Positions 1-5,891 of a DNA stretch of 5,891 nt are shown here, piece by piece. The notes beneath the pieces are model-generated. The model was not told where the DNA came from and ran no database searches. It worked only from the letters and a program-made list of their open reading frames with translations. Numbering within the stretch: position 1 is the stretch's first letter; each line of letters begins with the position of its first letter. The stretch covers positions 1 through 5,891 of the forward strand of contig DMPG01000311.1 in assembly GCA_003456055.1 (NCBI GenBank). The letters are read 5' to 3'. Origin of the DNA: Bacteroidota bacterium. GTDB lineage: Bacteria; Bacteroidota; Ignavibacteria; UBA10030; UBA8401. A program made the translations under genes and the position numbers.

Positions 1-1
1 A

Positions 2-172
2 ACAAATCCCGTTCTTTCAGATGAACATTATCAGTTTGGATGGTATCCAATTTCTGTTGCTAAATCAATGTGTGTATGGACAGGGCAAATACAAGCACTT
101 GATATTGTTCATGAGTTTATAGTTGGCGGCACGCAAACTGCAAAACTCTCTGAAATTATATTAGAGAAATGA
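2..172 (+). CDS. C-terminal end of an unrecognised protein (5' truncated by window)
   Basis: An open frame enters from the left edge and stops at TGA 170-172, giving 56 residues. It is the only frame open across the first 170 bases on this strand that ends just before an intergenic gap. The peptide has a Trp/Tyr-containing stretch (QFGWYPISVAKS), one Cys, and ends in a Lys/Glu-rich helix-like tail (KLSEIILEK). There is no membrane segment or zinc motif in what is visible. I do not recognise the family. Since it precedes a PfkB kinase and mtnA, a nucleoside or sugar salvage function is possible, but that rests on position only. No convincing terminator hairpin follows it, so transcription could run on into the kinase gene. 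Confidence 0.6.
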   Translation, partial: TNPVLSDEHYQFGWYPISVAKSMCVWTGQIQALDIVHEFIVGGTQTAKLSEIILEK

Positions 173-214
173 AATTTTTTGAAATACTTTTATCCGTGGC
201 TAATTTTTCCGATA

Positions 215-245
215 TTGAATGAGTGTGTAAAAGTAAAAATATAAT
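215..245 (+). promoter_or_regulatory. Possible sigma70-type promoter for the PfkB kinase gene
   Basis: A perfect TATAAT sits at 240-245 with TTGAAT (four of six matches to TTGACA) at 215-220. The spacer is 19 bases, two longer than the ideal 17. Transcription would start about 250-255, leaving a very short leader before the ribosome binding site at 255-260. The surrounding DNA is extremely AT-rich, so a TATAAT match by chance is likely, and some Bacteroidota use a different -33/-7 consensus. Treat it as a candidate only. Confidence 0.3.
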
Positions 246-254
246 AAAAATAAA

Positions 255-260
255 AAGGGG
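255..260 (+). promoter_or_regulatory. Ribosome binding site that fixes the TTG start of the PfkB kinase
   Basis: AAGGGG at 255-260 is followed by a 6-base gap and TTG at 267. An in-frame TAA at 261-263 rules out any start further upstream, and the next in-frame start-type codon (GTG, residue 30) would remove the first beta strand. The site therefore supports TTG as the true initiation codon. Confidence 0.7.
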
Positions 261-266
261 TAAGCA

Positions 267-1178
267 TTGTCCATTTTAGTAGTAGGTTCAGTTGCCATTG
301 ATGATATTGAAACACCGTTTGGGAAAGCAAATGATGTTCTCGGAGGATCCGCGGTGTATATTGCAGTTGCTGCAAGTTATTTCACAACGCCGGTTCGTCT
401 AGTTGGAGTCGTTGGAGGTGATTACCCGAAATCAGCGATCGATTTTTTGAATGAACGCGGAGTTGATCTTGCAGGGTTAGAAATTATTCAAGAAGCAAAG
501 ACATTCCGTTGGTCAGGTCGTTATCATTACGATCTGAATAATCGAGATACGCTGTCACTGAACCTTAACGTGTTTGAAAAGTTTGATCCGAAGATTCCTG
601 AAGCATACAAAAAGACACGCTATATCTGTTTGGGAAATATCGACCCGACGTTACAGCTTCGGGTTCTCCATCAAGTTGAAAAACCGACACTGGTTGTTGG
701 TGACACGATGAATTTCTGGATCGATACGAAAAAAGAAGAATTGTTGAAAGCCATACCGCATTTTGATGTTTTTATCCTTAATGATTCTGAGGCACGATTA
801 TTAGCAAATGATCCGAATCTTTTACGCGCCGCAAAAAAGATTCGTGCGATGGGTGTAAAAACTTTGATTATCAAGAAGGGTGAACATGGTGCATTACTGT
901 TTCACGAAGATCATATCTTTTCTGCACCGGCATATCCGCTAGAAGATATTTTCGATCCGACCGGTGCCGGTGATACATTTGCGTCCGGATTCACCGCTTG
1001 GCTTGCCAAAACTGATGACCTTTCATTTGAGAATATGAAACGGGCAGTTATTTACGGCAGTACGATGGCATCATTTTGCGTTGAAAAAGTTTCAGTAGAC
1101 GGGCTTCGGGATCTTTCATATCTCAAGATCCAAGATCGATTCAGAGAATTCAAAGCACTTTCAAAATTCGACGAATAA
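267..1178 (+). CDS. PfkB-family (ribokinase-like) sugar or nucleoside kinase
   Basis: This 303-residue protein is a cytoplasmic ATP-dependent kinase of the ribokinase/PfkB superfamily, of the usual length (about 300). It opens with the first Rossmann-like strand (ILVVGSVAIDDI, residues 3-14). The substrate-side glycine pair of PfkB proteins is at GG 26-27 and a strand-turn LVGVVGGDYP at 45-54. NDSE at 172-175 and KKGEHG at 203-208 match the conserved core. The PfkB signature DPTGAGDTFASGF lies at 230-242, with the anion-hole GAGD at 233-236 and Asp236 as the expected catalytic base. The start is TTG at 267, forced by an in-frame stop at 261-263 and supported by AAGGGG six bases before it. The substrate cannot be read from sequence: the region 78-100, which should form the lid, has no motif I can tie to ribose, fructose or adenosine. 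It lies 59 bases upstream of mtnA, so a role in nucleoside or 5-deoxy/5-methylthio-pentose salvage is a reasonable inference. The family call is firm and the substrate unknown. Confidence 0.93.
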   Translation: MSILVVGSVAIDDIETPFGKANDVLGGSAVYIAVAASYFTTPVRLVGVVGGDYPKSAIDFLNERGVDLAGLEIIQEAKTFRWSGRYHYDLNNRDTLSLNLNVFEKFDPKIPEAYKKTRYICLGNIDPTLQLRVLHQVEKPTLVVGDTMNFWIDTKKEELLKAIPHFDVFILNDSEARLLANDPNLLRAAKKIRAMGVKTLIIKKGEHGALLFHEDHIFSAPAYPLEDIFDPTGAGDTFASGFTAWLAKTDDLSFENMKRAVIYGSTMASFCVEKVSVDGLRDLSYLKIQDRFREFKALSKFDE

Positions 1179-1186
1179 ATTAAATC

Positions 1187-1230
1187 ACCACAGAGTCTTG
1201 AAAAAGGTAATAATTTTAAGATTCTGTGGT
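1187..1230 (+). promoter_or_regulatory. 17-bp hairpin between the PfkB kinase and mtnA, with AAGG in its loop
   Basis: Bases 1187-1203 pair continuously with 1214-1230: 17 pairs, including two G-U wobbles (G1195 with T1222, G1200 with T1217). The loop is ten bases (1204-1213, AAGGTAATAA). The lower stem begins ACCACAGA and ends TCTGTGGT. The stem ends only seven bases before the mtnA ATG at 1238, and no T-run follows, so it does not look like a classic intrinsic terminator. No Shine-Dalgarno sequence lies in the normal place before mtnA; the only AAGG is in the loop, 30 bases upstream. It could be a translational control element, a processing site between the two genes, or a palindromic repeat copy inserted there. 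The pairing is seen directly; the function is inferred. Confidence 0.6.
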
Positions 1231-1237
1231 ATTCTTT

Positions 1238-2272
1238 ATGAAATCAATCGAATGGTTAAACAATTCAATCCGCTTTTTAGATCAAACCAAACTTCCGCTT
1301 AGCGAAGTCTATATCGAAACGTCAGATATTTCCATCTTAGCAGATGCTATTCGAACATTAAAAGTGCGCGGAGCTCCATTACTTGGAATTGCTTCCGCTT
1401 ATGGCGTTTTACTTGGGATTCAAAACGAAATTCATTCACCGAAAGAAAAATTCTTCTCTGCATTTGAACATGCAGTAAATTTAATCTCTTCTACTCGTCC
1501 GACTGCAAAAAATCTTTTCTGGGCATTGGAACGAATGAGAAATATATTTCGTCTAAATTCTATCGATGATCCAAGACTGCTCTTTGACAAATTAAAATCT
1601 GAAGCACTGTTGATCCACGAAGAAGACCGGATAATGTGTGAGAAAATAGGAAAACATGGTGCTGAACTCATTCCTGACGGTGCTAAAATTTTAACACATT
1701 GTAATACCGGCGCGTTAGCAACCGGTGGTATTGGGACTGCATTTGGTGTTATTCTGACGGCTCGTAATTCCGGGAAAAATATTTCTGTTTTTGTAGATGA
1801 AACTCGTCCATTATTGCAGGGTGCGAGATTAACAATGTGGGAATTTCAGAAAGAAGGTATTCCGGCGACCTTGATCAATGATAATGCTGCTGCATGGACG
1901 ATCAAAACAAAAAAAATTGATCTGATTATTGTTGGAGCAGATAGGATTGCAATGAATGGTGATTCTGCAAACAAAATTGGAACGTATAATCTAGCTGTGT
2001 TGGCAAAGGAACATCGTATCCCGTTTTATATTGCTGCACCAACTTCAACAATTGATCGTTCGATCCAAAGTGGAGAAGAGATTCAAATTGAAGAACGCGA
2101 TGTGCAAGAAGTAACTAATGGATTTGGGAAACAAATTGCTCCAAATAATATTTGTGTATTCAACCCGGCATTCGATGTAACTCCAAGCCATTTGATCTCT
2201 GCGATCATTACGGAAAAAGGAGTGCTTCGGACCCCATTCTCAGATTCTATTGCGTACACGGTGAAGCAATGA
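1238..2272 (+). CDS. mtnA: S-methyl-5-thioribose-1-phosphate isomerase
   Basis: MtnA converts the aldose 5-methylthioribose 1-phosphate to the ketose 5-methylthioribulose 1-phosphate in the cytoplasmic methionine salvage pathway; related enzymes also act on 5-deoxyribose 1-phosphate. The 344-residue length fits the family. Conserved blocks, numbered from ATG 1238, are the phosphate-binding RGAPLLG (44-50), THCNTGALATGGIGTA (153-168) with catalytic Cys155, DETRPLLQGARLT (187-199), NDNAA (214-218), and GADRIAMNGDSANKIGT (233-249) with catalytic Asp235. Cys155 and Asp235 correspond to Cys160 and Asp240 of the Bacillus subtilis enzyme. NPAFDVTP is at 309-316. The fold is shared with eIF2B-type subunits, but the Cys/Asp pair argues for the isomerase. 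I chose ATG 1238 (MKSIEW start, typical of MtnA) over an in-frame GTG at 1226, which lies inside the upstream hairpin. No standard ribosome binding site precedes it. The stop overlaps the recO start. No mtnB, mtnC or mtnD is visible here, so whether the full methionine cycle is present cannot be judged. Confidence 0.95.
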   Translation: MKSIEWLNNSIRFLDQTKLPLSEVYIETSDISILADAIRTLKVRGAPLLGIASAYGVLLGIQNEIHSPKEKFFSAFEHAVNLISSTRPTAKNLFWALERMRNIFRLNSIDDPRLLFDKLKSEALLIHEEDRIMCEKIGKHGAELIPDGAKILTHCNTGALATGGIGTAFGVILTARNSGKNISVFVDETRPLLQGARLTMWEFQKEGIPATLINDNAAAWTIKTKKIDLIIVGADRIAMNGDSANKIGTYNLAVLAKEHRIPFYIAAPTSTIDRSIQSGEEIQIEERDVQEVTNGFGKQIAPNNICVFNPAFDVTPSHLISAIITEKGVLRTPFSDSIAYTVKQ

Positions 2273-3039
2273 TCGTTGAAACGGAAGCGGTTGTTCTTCA
2301 CGCATTCAACTATGGCGATACAAGTGAGATCGTTACCGTTTATACACGAAAATATGGGAAAATAAAAGTTGTTGCAAAAGGGACTCGAAATCCTAAATCG
2401 AATAAATTCGGTTCATCATTGGAATTGATGACGCATTCATCCATTGTGTTATATAAAAAAGAGCACAAAGATCTTCACTTACTTTCAAAAAGTGAGATCG
2501 TTTCTTCATTCAACAGAATGCAGGATGATTCGGAGAAGATATTTAGCGGTCTTGCATTGATAGAGTTGGTAAATATGGTGATGCACGATGAAGAGGAGAA
2601 CGAAACGATATTTTCGTTGCTTGTAGAGTCATTACAAACGATCGATCGATCATCTAAAAATGGTGTAAATGTTTTACTTGGGTTCTTTGTTAGACTGTTT
2701 CGTCAGTTTGGATTTGGATTGAGCATCGATTCATGTTCAGAGTGTGAAAGGAAATCATCTGATAATGAATTTCAATCTGTCCAATTGCGGTTATCGGATG
2801 GGAAATTTATTTGTTCATCTTGTTCGAAGAATCAGACATCAAGCGGGGTTAAGATAACCGGTGGAATCTTAAAAACGTTATTGTTTCTACAGGAAAATCC
2901 GATTGGGAAATCGATACAATTATCTGTTCCGATTGCAATGCGTGATGAACTTTTTGCAACTTTGCAATCGTACCTTCGATATCATATTGAGTCTGTTAGA
3001 ACTTTGAAGTCACTTTCAATGTTATATAGCATGAAATAA
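2269..3039 (+). CDS. recO: DNA repair protein RecO
   Basis: RecO is a cytoplasmic recombination mediator. With RecR (and RecF) it helps load RecA onto SSB-coated single-stranded DNA and can anneal complementary strands. The 256-residue product has the N-terminal OB-fold typical of the family: IVETEAVVLHAFNYGDTSEI (2-21), then VYTRKYGKIKVVAKGTR (24-40). A helical C-terminal half follows, with a zinc-finger-type Cys4 cluster at Cys146, Cys149, Cys172 and Cys175. The length is slightly above the usual 240-250. The start is ATG 2269, sharing ATGA with the mtnA stop, which suggests translational coupling; a weak GGTGAAG lies just before it. An in-frame ATG at 2152 would add 39 residues lying inside mtnA and has no RecO character, so I rejected it. 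htrA follows after 29 bases. Overall similarity of RecO proteins is low, but the N-terminal pattern plus the Cys4 cluster make the call solid. Confidence 0.9.
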   Translation: MIVETEAVVLHAFNYGDTSEIVTVYTRKYGKIKVVAKGTRNPKSNKFGSSLELMTHSSIVLYKKEHKDLHLLSKSEIVSSFNRMQDDSEKIFSGLALIELVNMVMHDEEENETIFSLLVESLQTIDRSSKNGVNVLLGFFVRLFRQFGFGLSIDSCSECERKSSDNEFQSVQLRLSDGKFICSSCSKNQTSSGVKITGGILKTLLFLQENPIGKSIQLSVPIAMRDELFATLQSYLRYHIESVRTLKSLSMLYSMK

Positions 3040-3068
3040 TTTTGAATCATTAAGGAGAGAAATAATCT

Positions 3069-4583
3069 ATGAAACGTTCCATTTTTGCAGCATTCTTTTT
3101 TATTACTATCGGTATTATTTTCGGAGCTGTTCTGGTTTCTGATTTTGACGGTGTCGGTCTCGGATTTGCACAACAAAAGCAGATAAAACTGGGGGCTGAG
3201 AAGTCGCCGACTAAAACTGATCTGAACCTTCAAGCAGCGAATGATGCATTCGTTAAAGTATCGAAAGAGGCTACTCCTGCTGTTGTATCGATTGTGGTTA
3301 CAACAAAGGCACGTAAACCACAAGGTCGTGAAGAAGAGTTCTTCAAATATTTTCCTGATTTCCGTTTTCACCAGCCAGATGAACAGTCACAAGGTTCAGG
3401 ATCCGGTGTAATCATTACAAAAGATGGATACATCATTACAAACAATCATGTTATTGAAAATGCAGCTGATGATGGAATTGAAGTTGCATTGAACGATACA
3501 CGCCGGTTTAGGGCAAAACTTGTTGGGACTGATCCGTTGACCGATGTTGCTGTAGTAAAAATTGAAGGAGAAAACCTTCCGGTGGCAATGCTTGGTAATT
3601 CAGATGATGTTCAGGTTGGGCAGTGGGCACTAGCAATCGGAAATCCTCTTGGATTAAATTCTACCGTTACAGCAGGAATTATCAGTTATCTCGGTAGAAG
3701 TATTCGTATCATCAACGATAGTTATGGAATTGAGAATTTTATTCAAACAGATGCAGCAGTCAATCCGGGAAACAGCGGCGGTGCGTTGGTGAATATCTAT
3801 GGTGAAGTTATTGGAATTAACACTGCAATCGCAACGACCAATCAGCGATATCAAGGATACTCATTTGCCATTCCAATCAATCTTGCAAAAACTGTTGTAA
3901 CAGATCTTATTCAATTTGGCAAAGTTGAGCGTGGATATATCGGCGTCCAAATTTCTCAGGTAGACGAGACTCTTGCAAAAGCGAACGGTCTTGATAAAGC
4001 TGAAGGAGTTTTCGTTCAAGAGGTTGTCGGCGAAGCGGCTAAAGCTGCCGGTGTTAAAGCAGGCGATATCATTTTATCAATCGATGCCAAGCCGATGAAA
4101 GCTCCGAATGAATTACAGTCGTACATCGCTTCAAAACACCCCGGTGATAAAGTAAAACTTGTTATTTGGCGCGATGAAAAAAAGATCGAGAAAGTGATAA
4201 CGCTTAAAGCTCGATCTGAGAATGGAACACTCGCCGCAAATAATAGCGGTAATGATGGTGAAGATACTGATGTCGAAGAAACAACGTCACGGGCTATTGA
4301 TTTTAGTTCACTTGGTTTTTCGGTAAAAAAAGCTGATAGTCGATTAGTGAAAGACCGAAATGTTTCCAGTACGGTCTTGGTTTCGTCGGTCAAGAATTTC
4401 AGTGAAGCGGCAAAACGAGGATTAAACGAGAGCGATATTATCTTGCAAGTAGATAAAAAGCCTGTTGCAACTGTTTCTGAGTTTGAAAAAATTGTTAAAT
4501 CTAAAAAAACAGGTGAAGCATTGTTGTTACTTGTAAAAGGAGCGCAAGGGAGTCCCCGATTTGTTGCGGTGATGATACCGTAA
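3069..4583 (+). CDS. htrA: Do-like (HtrA/DegP family) periplasmic serine endoprotease with two PDZ domains
   Basis: HtrA-type proteases degrade or hold misfolded proteins in the cell envelope. This 504-residue protein begins with MKRS and a hydrophobic segment (residues 5-23), either a Sec signal peptide possibly cut near LGFA-QQ (31-36) or a membrane anchor. The trypsin-like domain spans about 55-285. The catalytic triad is complete: His127 in TNNHVIE, Asp159 in TDVAVVKI, and Ser236 in NPGNSGGAL. IGNPLG (180-185) and the FIQTDAA strand before the serine are also typical. PDZ1 spans about 287-382 (starting RGYIGVQIS) and PDZ2 about 408-502 (starting SSLGFSVKK). The linker near 383-407 is rich in Asn, Gly, Asp, Glu and Thr and looks flexible and acidic. 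Two PDZ domains point to the DegP/DegQ architecture rather than single-PDZ DegS. The start is ATG 3069 with AAGGAGAG at 3052-3059. The gene follows recO by 29 bases, probably on the same transcript, and is closed by the terminator at 4601-4652. No heat- or envelope-stress promoter is evident in the short gap. Confidence 0.96.
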   Translation: MKRSIFAAFFFITIGIIFGAVLVSDFDGVGLGFAQQKQIKLGAEKSPTKTDLNLQAANDAFVKVSKEATPAVVSIVVTTKARKPQGREEEFFKYFPDFRFHQPDEQSQGSGSGVIITKDGYIITNNHVIENAADDGIEVALNDTRRFRAKLVGTDPLTDVAVVKIEGENLPVAMLGNSDDVQVGQWALAIGNPLGLNSTVTAGIISYLGRSIRIINDSYGIENFIQTDAAVNPGNSGGALVNIYGEVIGINTAIATTNQRYQGYSFAIPINLAKTVVTDLIQFGKVERGYIGVQISQVDETLAKANGLDKAEGVFVQEVVGEAAKAAGVKAGDIILSIDAKPMKAPNELQSYIASKHPGDKVKLVIWRDEKKIEKVITLKARSENGTLAANNSGNDGEDTDVEETTSRAIDFSSLGFSVKKADSRLVKDRNVSSTVLVSSVKNFSEAAKRGLNESDIILQVDKKPVATVSEFEKIVKSKKTGEALLLLVKGAQGSPRFVAVMIP

Positions 4584-4600
4584 TACCAAAACGATTGAAA

Positions 4601-4652
4601 TAAATAAAAAGACCTGATAAGCATAAAAATACTTGTCAGGTCTTTTTATTTA
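4601..4652 (+). terminator. Rho-independent terminator after htrA
   Basis: Bases 4601-4621 pair with 4632-4652, a 21-bp stem. Its GC-containing core is GACCTGATAAG (4611-4621) against CTTGTCAGGTC (4632-4642), with one G-T wobble and a ten-base loop (4622-4631). The descending arm runs into TTTTT (4643-4647) followed by ATTT, as expected for an intrinsic terminator. The stem starts 17 bases after the htrA stop and closes the upstream transcription unit. The matching A-run on the left arm means the reverse transcript would also end in a U-run, although no gene converges on it here. Confidence 0.93.
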
Positions 4653-4698
4653 ATTTTGTATATTACTTTCAAAGAAAGATTTGTTTAAAACTTTTGAC

Positions 4699-4714
4699 CA
4701 CTAAGACACTAAGA
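4699..4714. repeat. Two tandem copies of CACTAAGA upstream of aroC
   Basis: CACTAAGA at 4699-4706 is repeated exactly at 4707-4714, inside a longer ACCACTAAGACACTAAG string. The copies lie in the spacer between the htrA terminator and aroC, directly before the inverted repeat at 4716-4779. It could be a two-site protein-binding target or a remnant of an interspersed repeat. The repeat is seen directly; no function is claimed. Confidence 0.7.
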
Positions 4715-4715
4715 A

Positions 4716-4779
4716 GTTTTTATTCCCCCTTGTGTGTAAGGTTTTGGGAGAGCGAAGGGAACAAGGGGGATGTAAAAAC
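4716..4779. repeat. Imperfect inverted repeat with TCCCCCTTGT arms (MITE- or REP-like)
   Basis: TCCCCCTTGT (4724-4733) is exactly complementary to ACAAGGGGGA (4761-4770). After a small asymmetric mismatch the pairing resumes with GTTTTTA (4716-4722) against TAAAAAC (4773-4779), giving 17 paired bases per side. The 27-base centre (4734-4760) shows no clear secondary stem. The C-rich and G-rich arms stand out in this AT-rich intergenic DNA, which suggests an interspersed palindromic element rather than a local control site. There is no open reading frame inside. As RNA it could form a hairpin in the aroC leader if a promoter lies upstream. It is not a good terminator, since the T-run is on the wrong side for the + strand. 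Confidence 0.65.
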
Positions 4780-4807
4780 CCTGAATTCAATGAAAAATTA
4801 TTTTTAA

Positions 4808-4812
4808 AAGGA
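4808..4812 (+). promoter_or_regulatory. Ribosome binding site that supports the GTG start of aroC
   Basis: AAGGA at 4808-4812 lies six bases before GTG 4819. It picks this GTG as the aroC start, which agrees with the family N-terminus (M-I-R-Y, then TAGESHG). Confidence 0.75.
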
Positions 4813-4818
4813 AAAACT

Positions 4819-5891
4819 GTGATACGCTACTACACTGCAGGTGAATCTCACGGACAAGCTCTTGTTGGAATTGTTGAAGGAATTCCGGCGGGACTTTCTA
4901 TTTCATCCGAATATATCAATCATCAACTCTGGAGAAGACAGCAAGGGTACGGCCGTGGCGGAAGAATGAGGATTGAAACCGACAAGGTTGAGATTCTTTC
5001 CGGTGTGCGATTTGGAAAAACACTGGGAACACCAATTGCATTGATGGTTCGAAATAAGGATTGGCAAAATTGGACAGAGAGAATGTCCGTTGAAGGAAGT
5101 GGAAAAGGAATTGAAAAGATCACACTTCCGCGTCCCGGTCATGCGGATTATGTCGGTTCGGTAAAATATGGATTCGATGATATCCGTAATGTGATCGATC
5201 GTGCGAGTGCAAGAGAAACTGCAATGCGTGTTGCCTGCTGTGCAATTGCGAAGAAGTTCCTGGAAGAATTTGGCATTCATATTGGCAGCCATGTCTTATC
5301 AATTGGATCAGTTGAATTACAAAAACGAGATTCTGTAGATAAACTGATTAAAAAATATTCGAATGAAATTTCTAAACTTTCTAACGATGCGGATAAATCT
5401 GAAGTGAGAATTTTGGATCGTTCAACTGAGTCAAAAGCAATTGCTGCAATTAAATCATGCAAGAAAAAAGGGGATACACTAGGAGGCATCTTTGAAGTGT
5501 TGGTATCCGGAATTCCAGTAGGATTGGGAAGCTATGTCCATTACGACAGAAAACTTGACGGACAACTTGCACAAGCAATGATATCAGTTCATGCAATTAA
5601 AGGTGTAGAAATTGGCGATGGGTTTGAAAACGCTCGACGGTTTGGTTCAGAAGTTCATGATGAAATGATATCAAAGTCCGGGGAAATTATTCGTCCAACG
5701 AACCGTGCAGGAGGATTAGAAGGAGGAGTTACAAACGGTGAACTTCTAGTTATCCGCGGAGCAATGAAACCAATATCGACTCTTGCAAATCCGTTGCGAA
5801 CAGTTGATATAAAATCAAAAGAAACTCAAACATCACGTTACGAACGGTCTGATGTATGCGCAGTTCCTGCGGCTTCTGTTATTGGCGAAGG
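4819..5891 (+). CDS. aroC: Chorismate synthase (3' end cut by window)
   Basis: AroC converts 5-enolpyruvylshikimate 3-phosphate to chorismate, the last shikimate-pathway step, using reduced FMN without net redox change. The frame is open from GTG 4819 to the window end, giving 357 codons plus two bases; the family is about 350-395 residues, so only a short C-terminal tail should be missing. The visible signatures are GESHG (8-12) with active-site His11, GYGRGGRMRIET (43-54), LPRPGHADYVG (103-113) with the second conserved His108, RASARET (128-134), NRAGGLEGGVTNGE (295-308) and ERSDVCAVPAA (342-352). The NRAGGLEGG form and the insertion at about 165-215 resemble the longer Bacillus/actinobacterial-type enzymes. 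GTG is the start because AAGGA lies six bases upstream and the next residues match the family start. It is separated from htrA by a terminator and a repeat-bearing spacer, so it is a new transcription unit, though I see no convincing promoter in the spacer. Confidence 0.97.
   Translation, partial: MIRYYTAGESHGQALVGIVEGIPAGLSISSEYINHQLWRRQQGYGRGGRMRIETDKVEILSGVRFGKTLGTPIALMVRNKDWQNWTERMSVEGSGKGIEKITLPRPGHADYVGSVKYGFDDIRNVIDRASARETAMRVACCAIAKKFLEEFGIHIGSHVLSIGSVELQKRDSVDKLIKKYSNEISKLSNDADKSEVRILDRSTESKAIAAIKSCKKKGDTLGGIFEVLVSGIPVGLGSYVHYDRKLDGQLAQAMISVHAIKGVEIGDGFENARRFGSEVHDEMISKSGEIIRPTNRAGGLEGGVTNGELLVIRGAMKPISTLANPLRTVDIKSKETQTSRYERSDVCAVPAASVIGE

Noticed and set aside
185..235. 8-bp inverted repeat TACTTTTA (185-192) and TAAAAGTA (228-235)
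   Set aside because: The stem is almost all A/T with a 35-base loop and no T-run after it, so it is too weak to call a terminator or operator.
1226..1237. GTG at 1226 as an alternative mtnA start, adding four residues
   Set aside because: It lies in the right arm of the hairpin, has no ribosome binding site, and ATG 1238 gives the family-typical N-terminus.
1909..1916. Run of eight A in mtnA, a possible slippage site
   Set aside because: It encodes Lys codons in an intact, conserved-length enzyme, and A-runs are common in AT-rich genomes.
2152..2268. ATG at 2152 as an alternative recO start, adding 39 residues
   Set aside because: The extension lies wholly inside mtnA in another frame, is Cys/Pro-rich unlike RecO, and ATG 2269 begins the conserved N-terminal pattern.
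2639..2650. Three tandem CGAT units inside recO
   Set aside because: Three copies are too few to suggest phase variation, and the reading frame is intact through them.
2982..3371. 129-codon minus-strand open frame across the recO-htrA junction
   Set aside because: It overlaps two confident genes in antisense and has no recognisable motif or ribosome binding site context.
4016..4624. 202-codon minus-strand open frame opposite the htrA 3' end
   Set aside because: It is antisense to the well-conserved PDZ region, has a Ser/Thr/Phe-rich composition typical of a reverse-frame shadow, and begins inside the terminator.
4633..4664. Possible aroC promoter: TTGTCA at 4633-4638 and TATATT at 4659-4664
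   Set aside because: The 20-base spacer is too long, the -35 is part of the terminator stem, and TATATT is expected by chance in such AT-rich DNA.
4666..4678. CTTTCAAAGAAAG mini-palindrome after the terminator
   Set aside because: A 5-bp stem with a 3-base loop in AT-rich DNA is within chance expectation.
4903..5489. Several overlapping minus-strand open frames opposite aroC
   Set aside because: aroC is confidently coding on the + strand here; these frames overlap each other and show only reverse-frame composition.

Overview
The window is a compact stretch of ordinary chromosomal genes from an AT-rich bacterium, all on the + strand, with no tRNA, rRNA, CRISPR array, transposase or phage gene. 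The codon use, a lipid-side HtrA protease with a hydrophobic N-terminus, and the gene mix (PfkB kinase, mtnA, recO, htrA, aroC) fit a Bacteroidota/Chlorobiota-type lineage such as Ignavibacteria. That placement is an impression from protein style, not a demonstrated assignment.

Layout: (1) positions 2-172 are the last 56 codons of a gene I do not recognise. (2) A 94-base gap carries a possible promoter and a strong ribosome binding site. (3) A PfkB-family sugar or nucleoside kinase starts on TTG at 267 and ends at 1178. (4) A 59-base gap is almost filled by a 17-bp hairpin (1187-1230). (5) mtnA (methylthioribose-1-phosphate isomerase) runs 1238-2272. (6) recO (recombination mediator) runs 2269-3039 and overlaps the mtnA stop in an ATGA. 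(7) htrA (Do-like periplasmic serine protease with two PDZ domains) runs 3069-4583. (8) A strong intrinsic terminator lies at 4601-4652. (9) A repeat-bearing spacer follows (4653-4818). (10) aroC (chorismate synthase) starts on GTG at 4819 and is cut by the window end after 357 codons.

mtnA, recO and htrA are packed closely enough (4-base overlap, 29-base gap) to be one transcript, with the PfkB kinase probably at its head and the terminator closing it. The kinase and mtnA both plausibly handle phosphorylated pentose-type compounds, and mtnA belongs to salvage of methylthioadenosine or 5'-deoxyadenosine. recO and htrA are unrelated housekeeping functions (DNA repair, envelope protein quality control). 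aroC is a separate unit in aromatic amino acid synthesis.

I looked for an undescribed system and did not find one. The non-gene signals worth a second look are the hairpin immediately before mtnA, whose loop holds the only ribosome-binding-like sequence for that gene, and the tandem plus inverted repeat structure before aroC, which looks like interspersed repeat debris.
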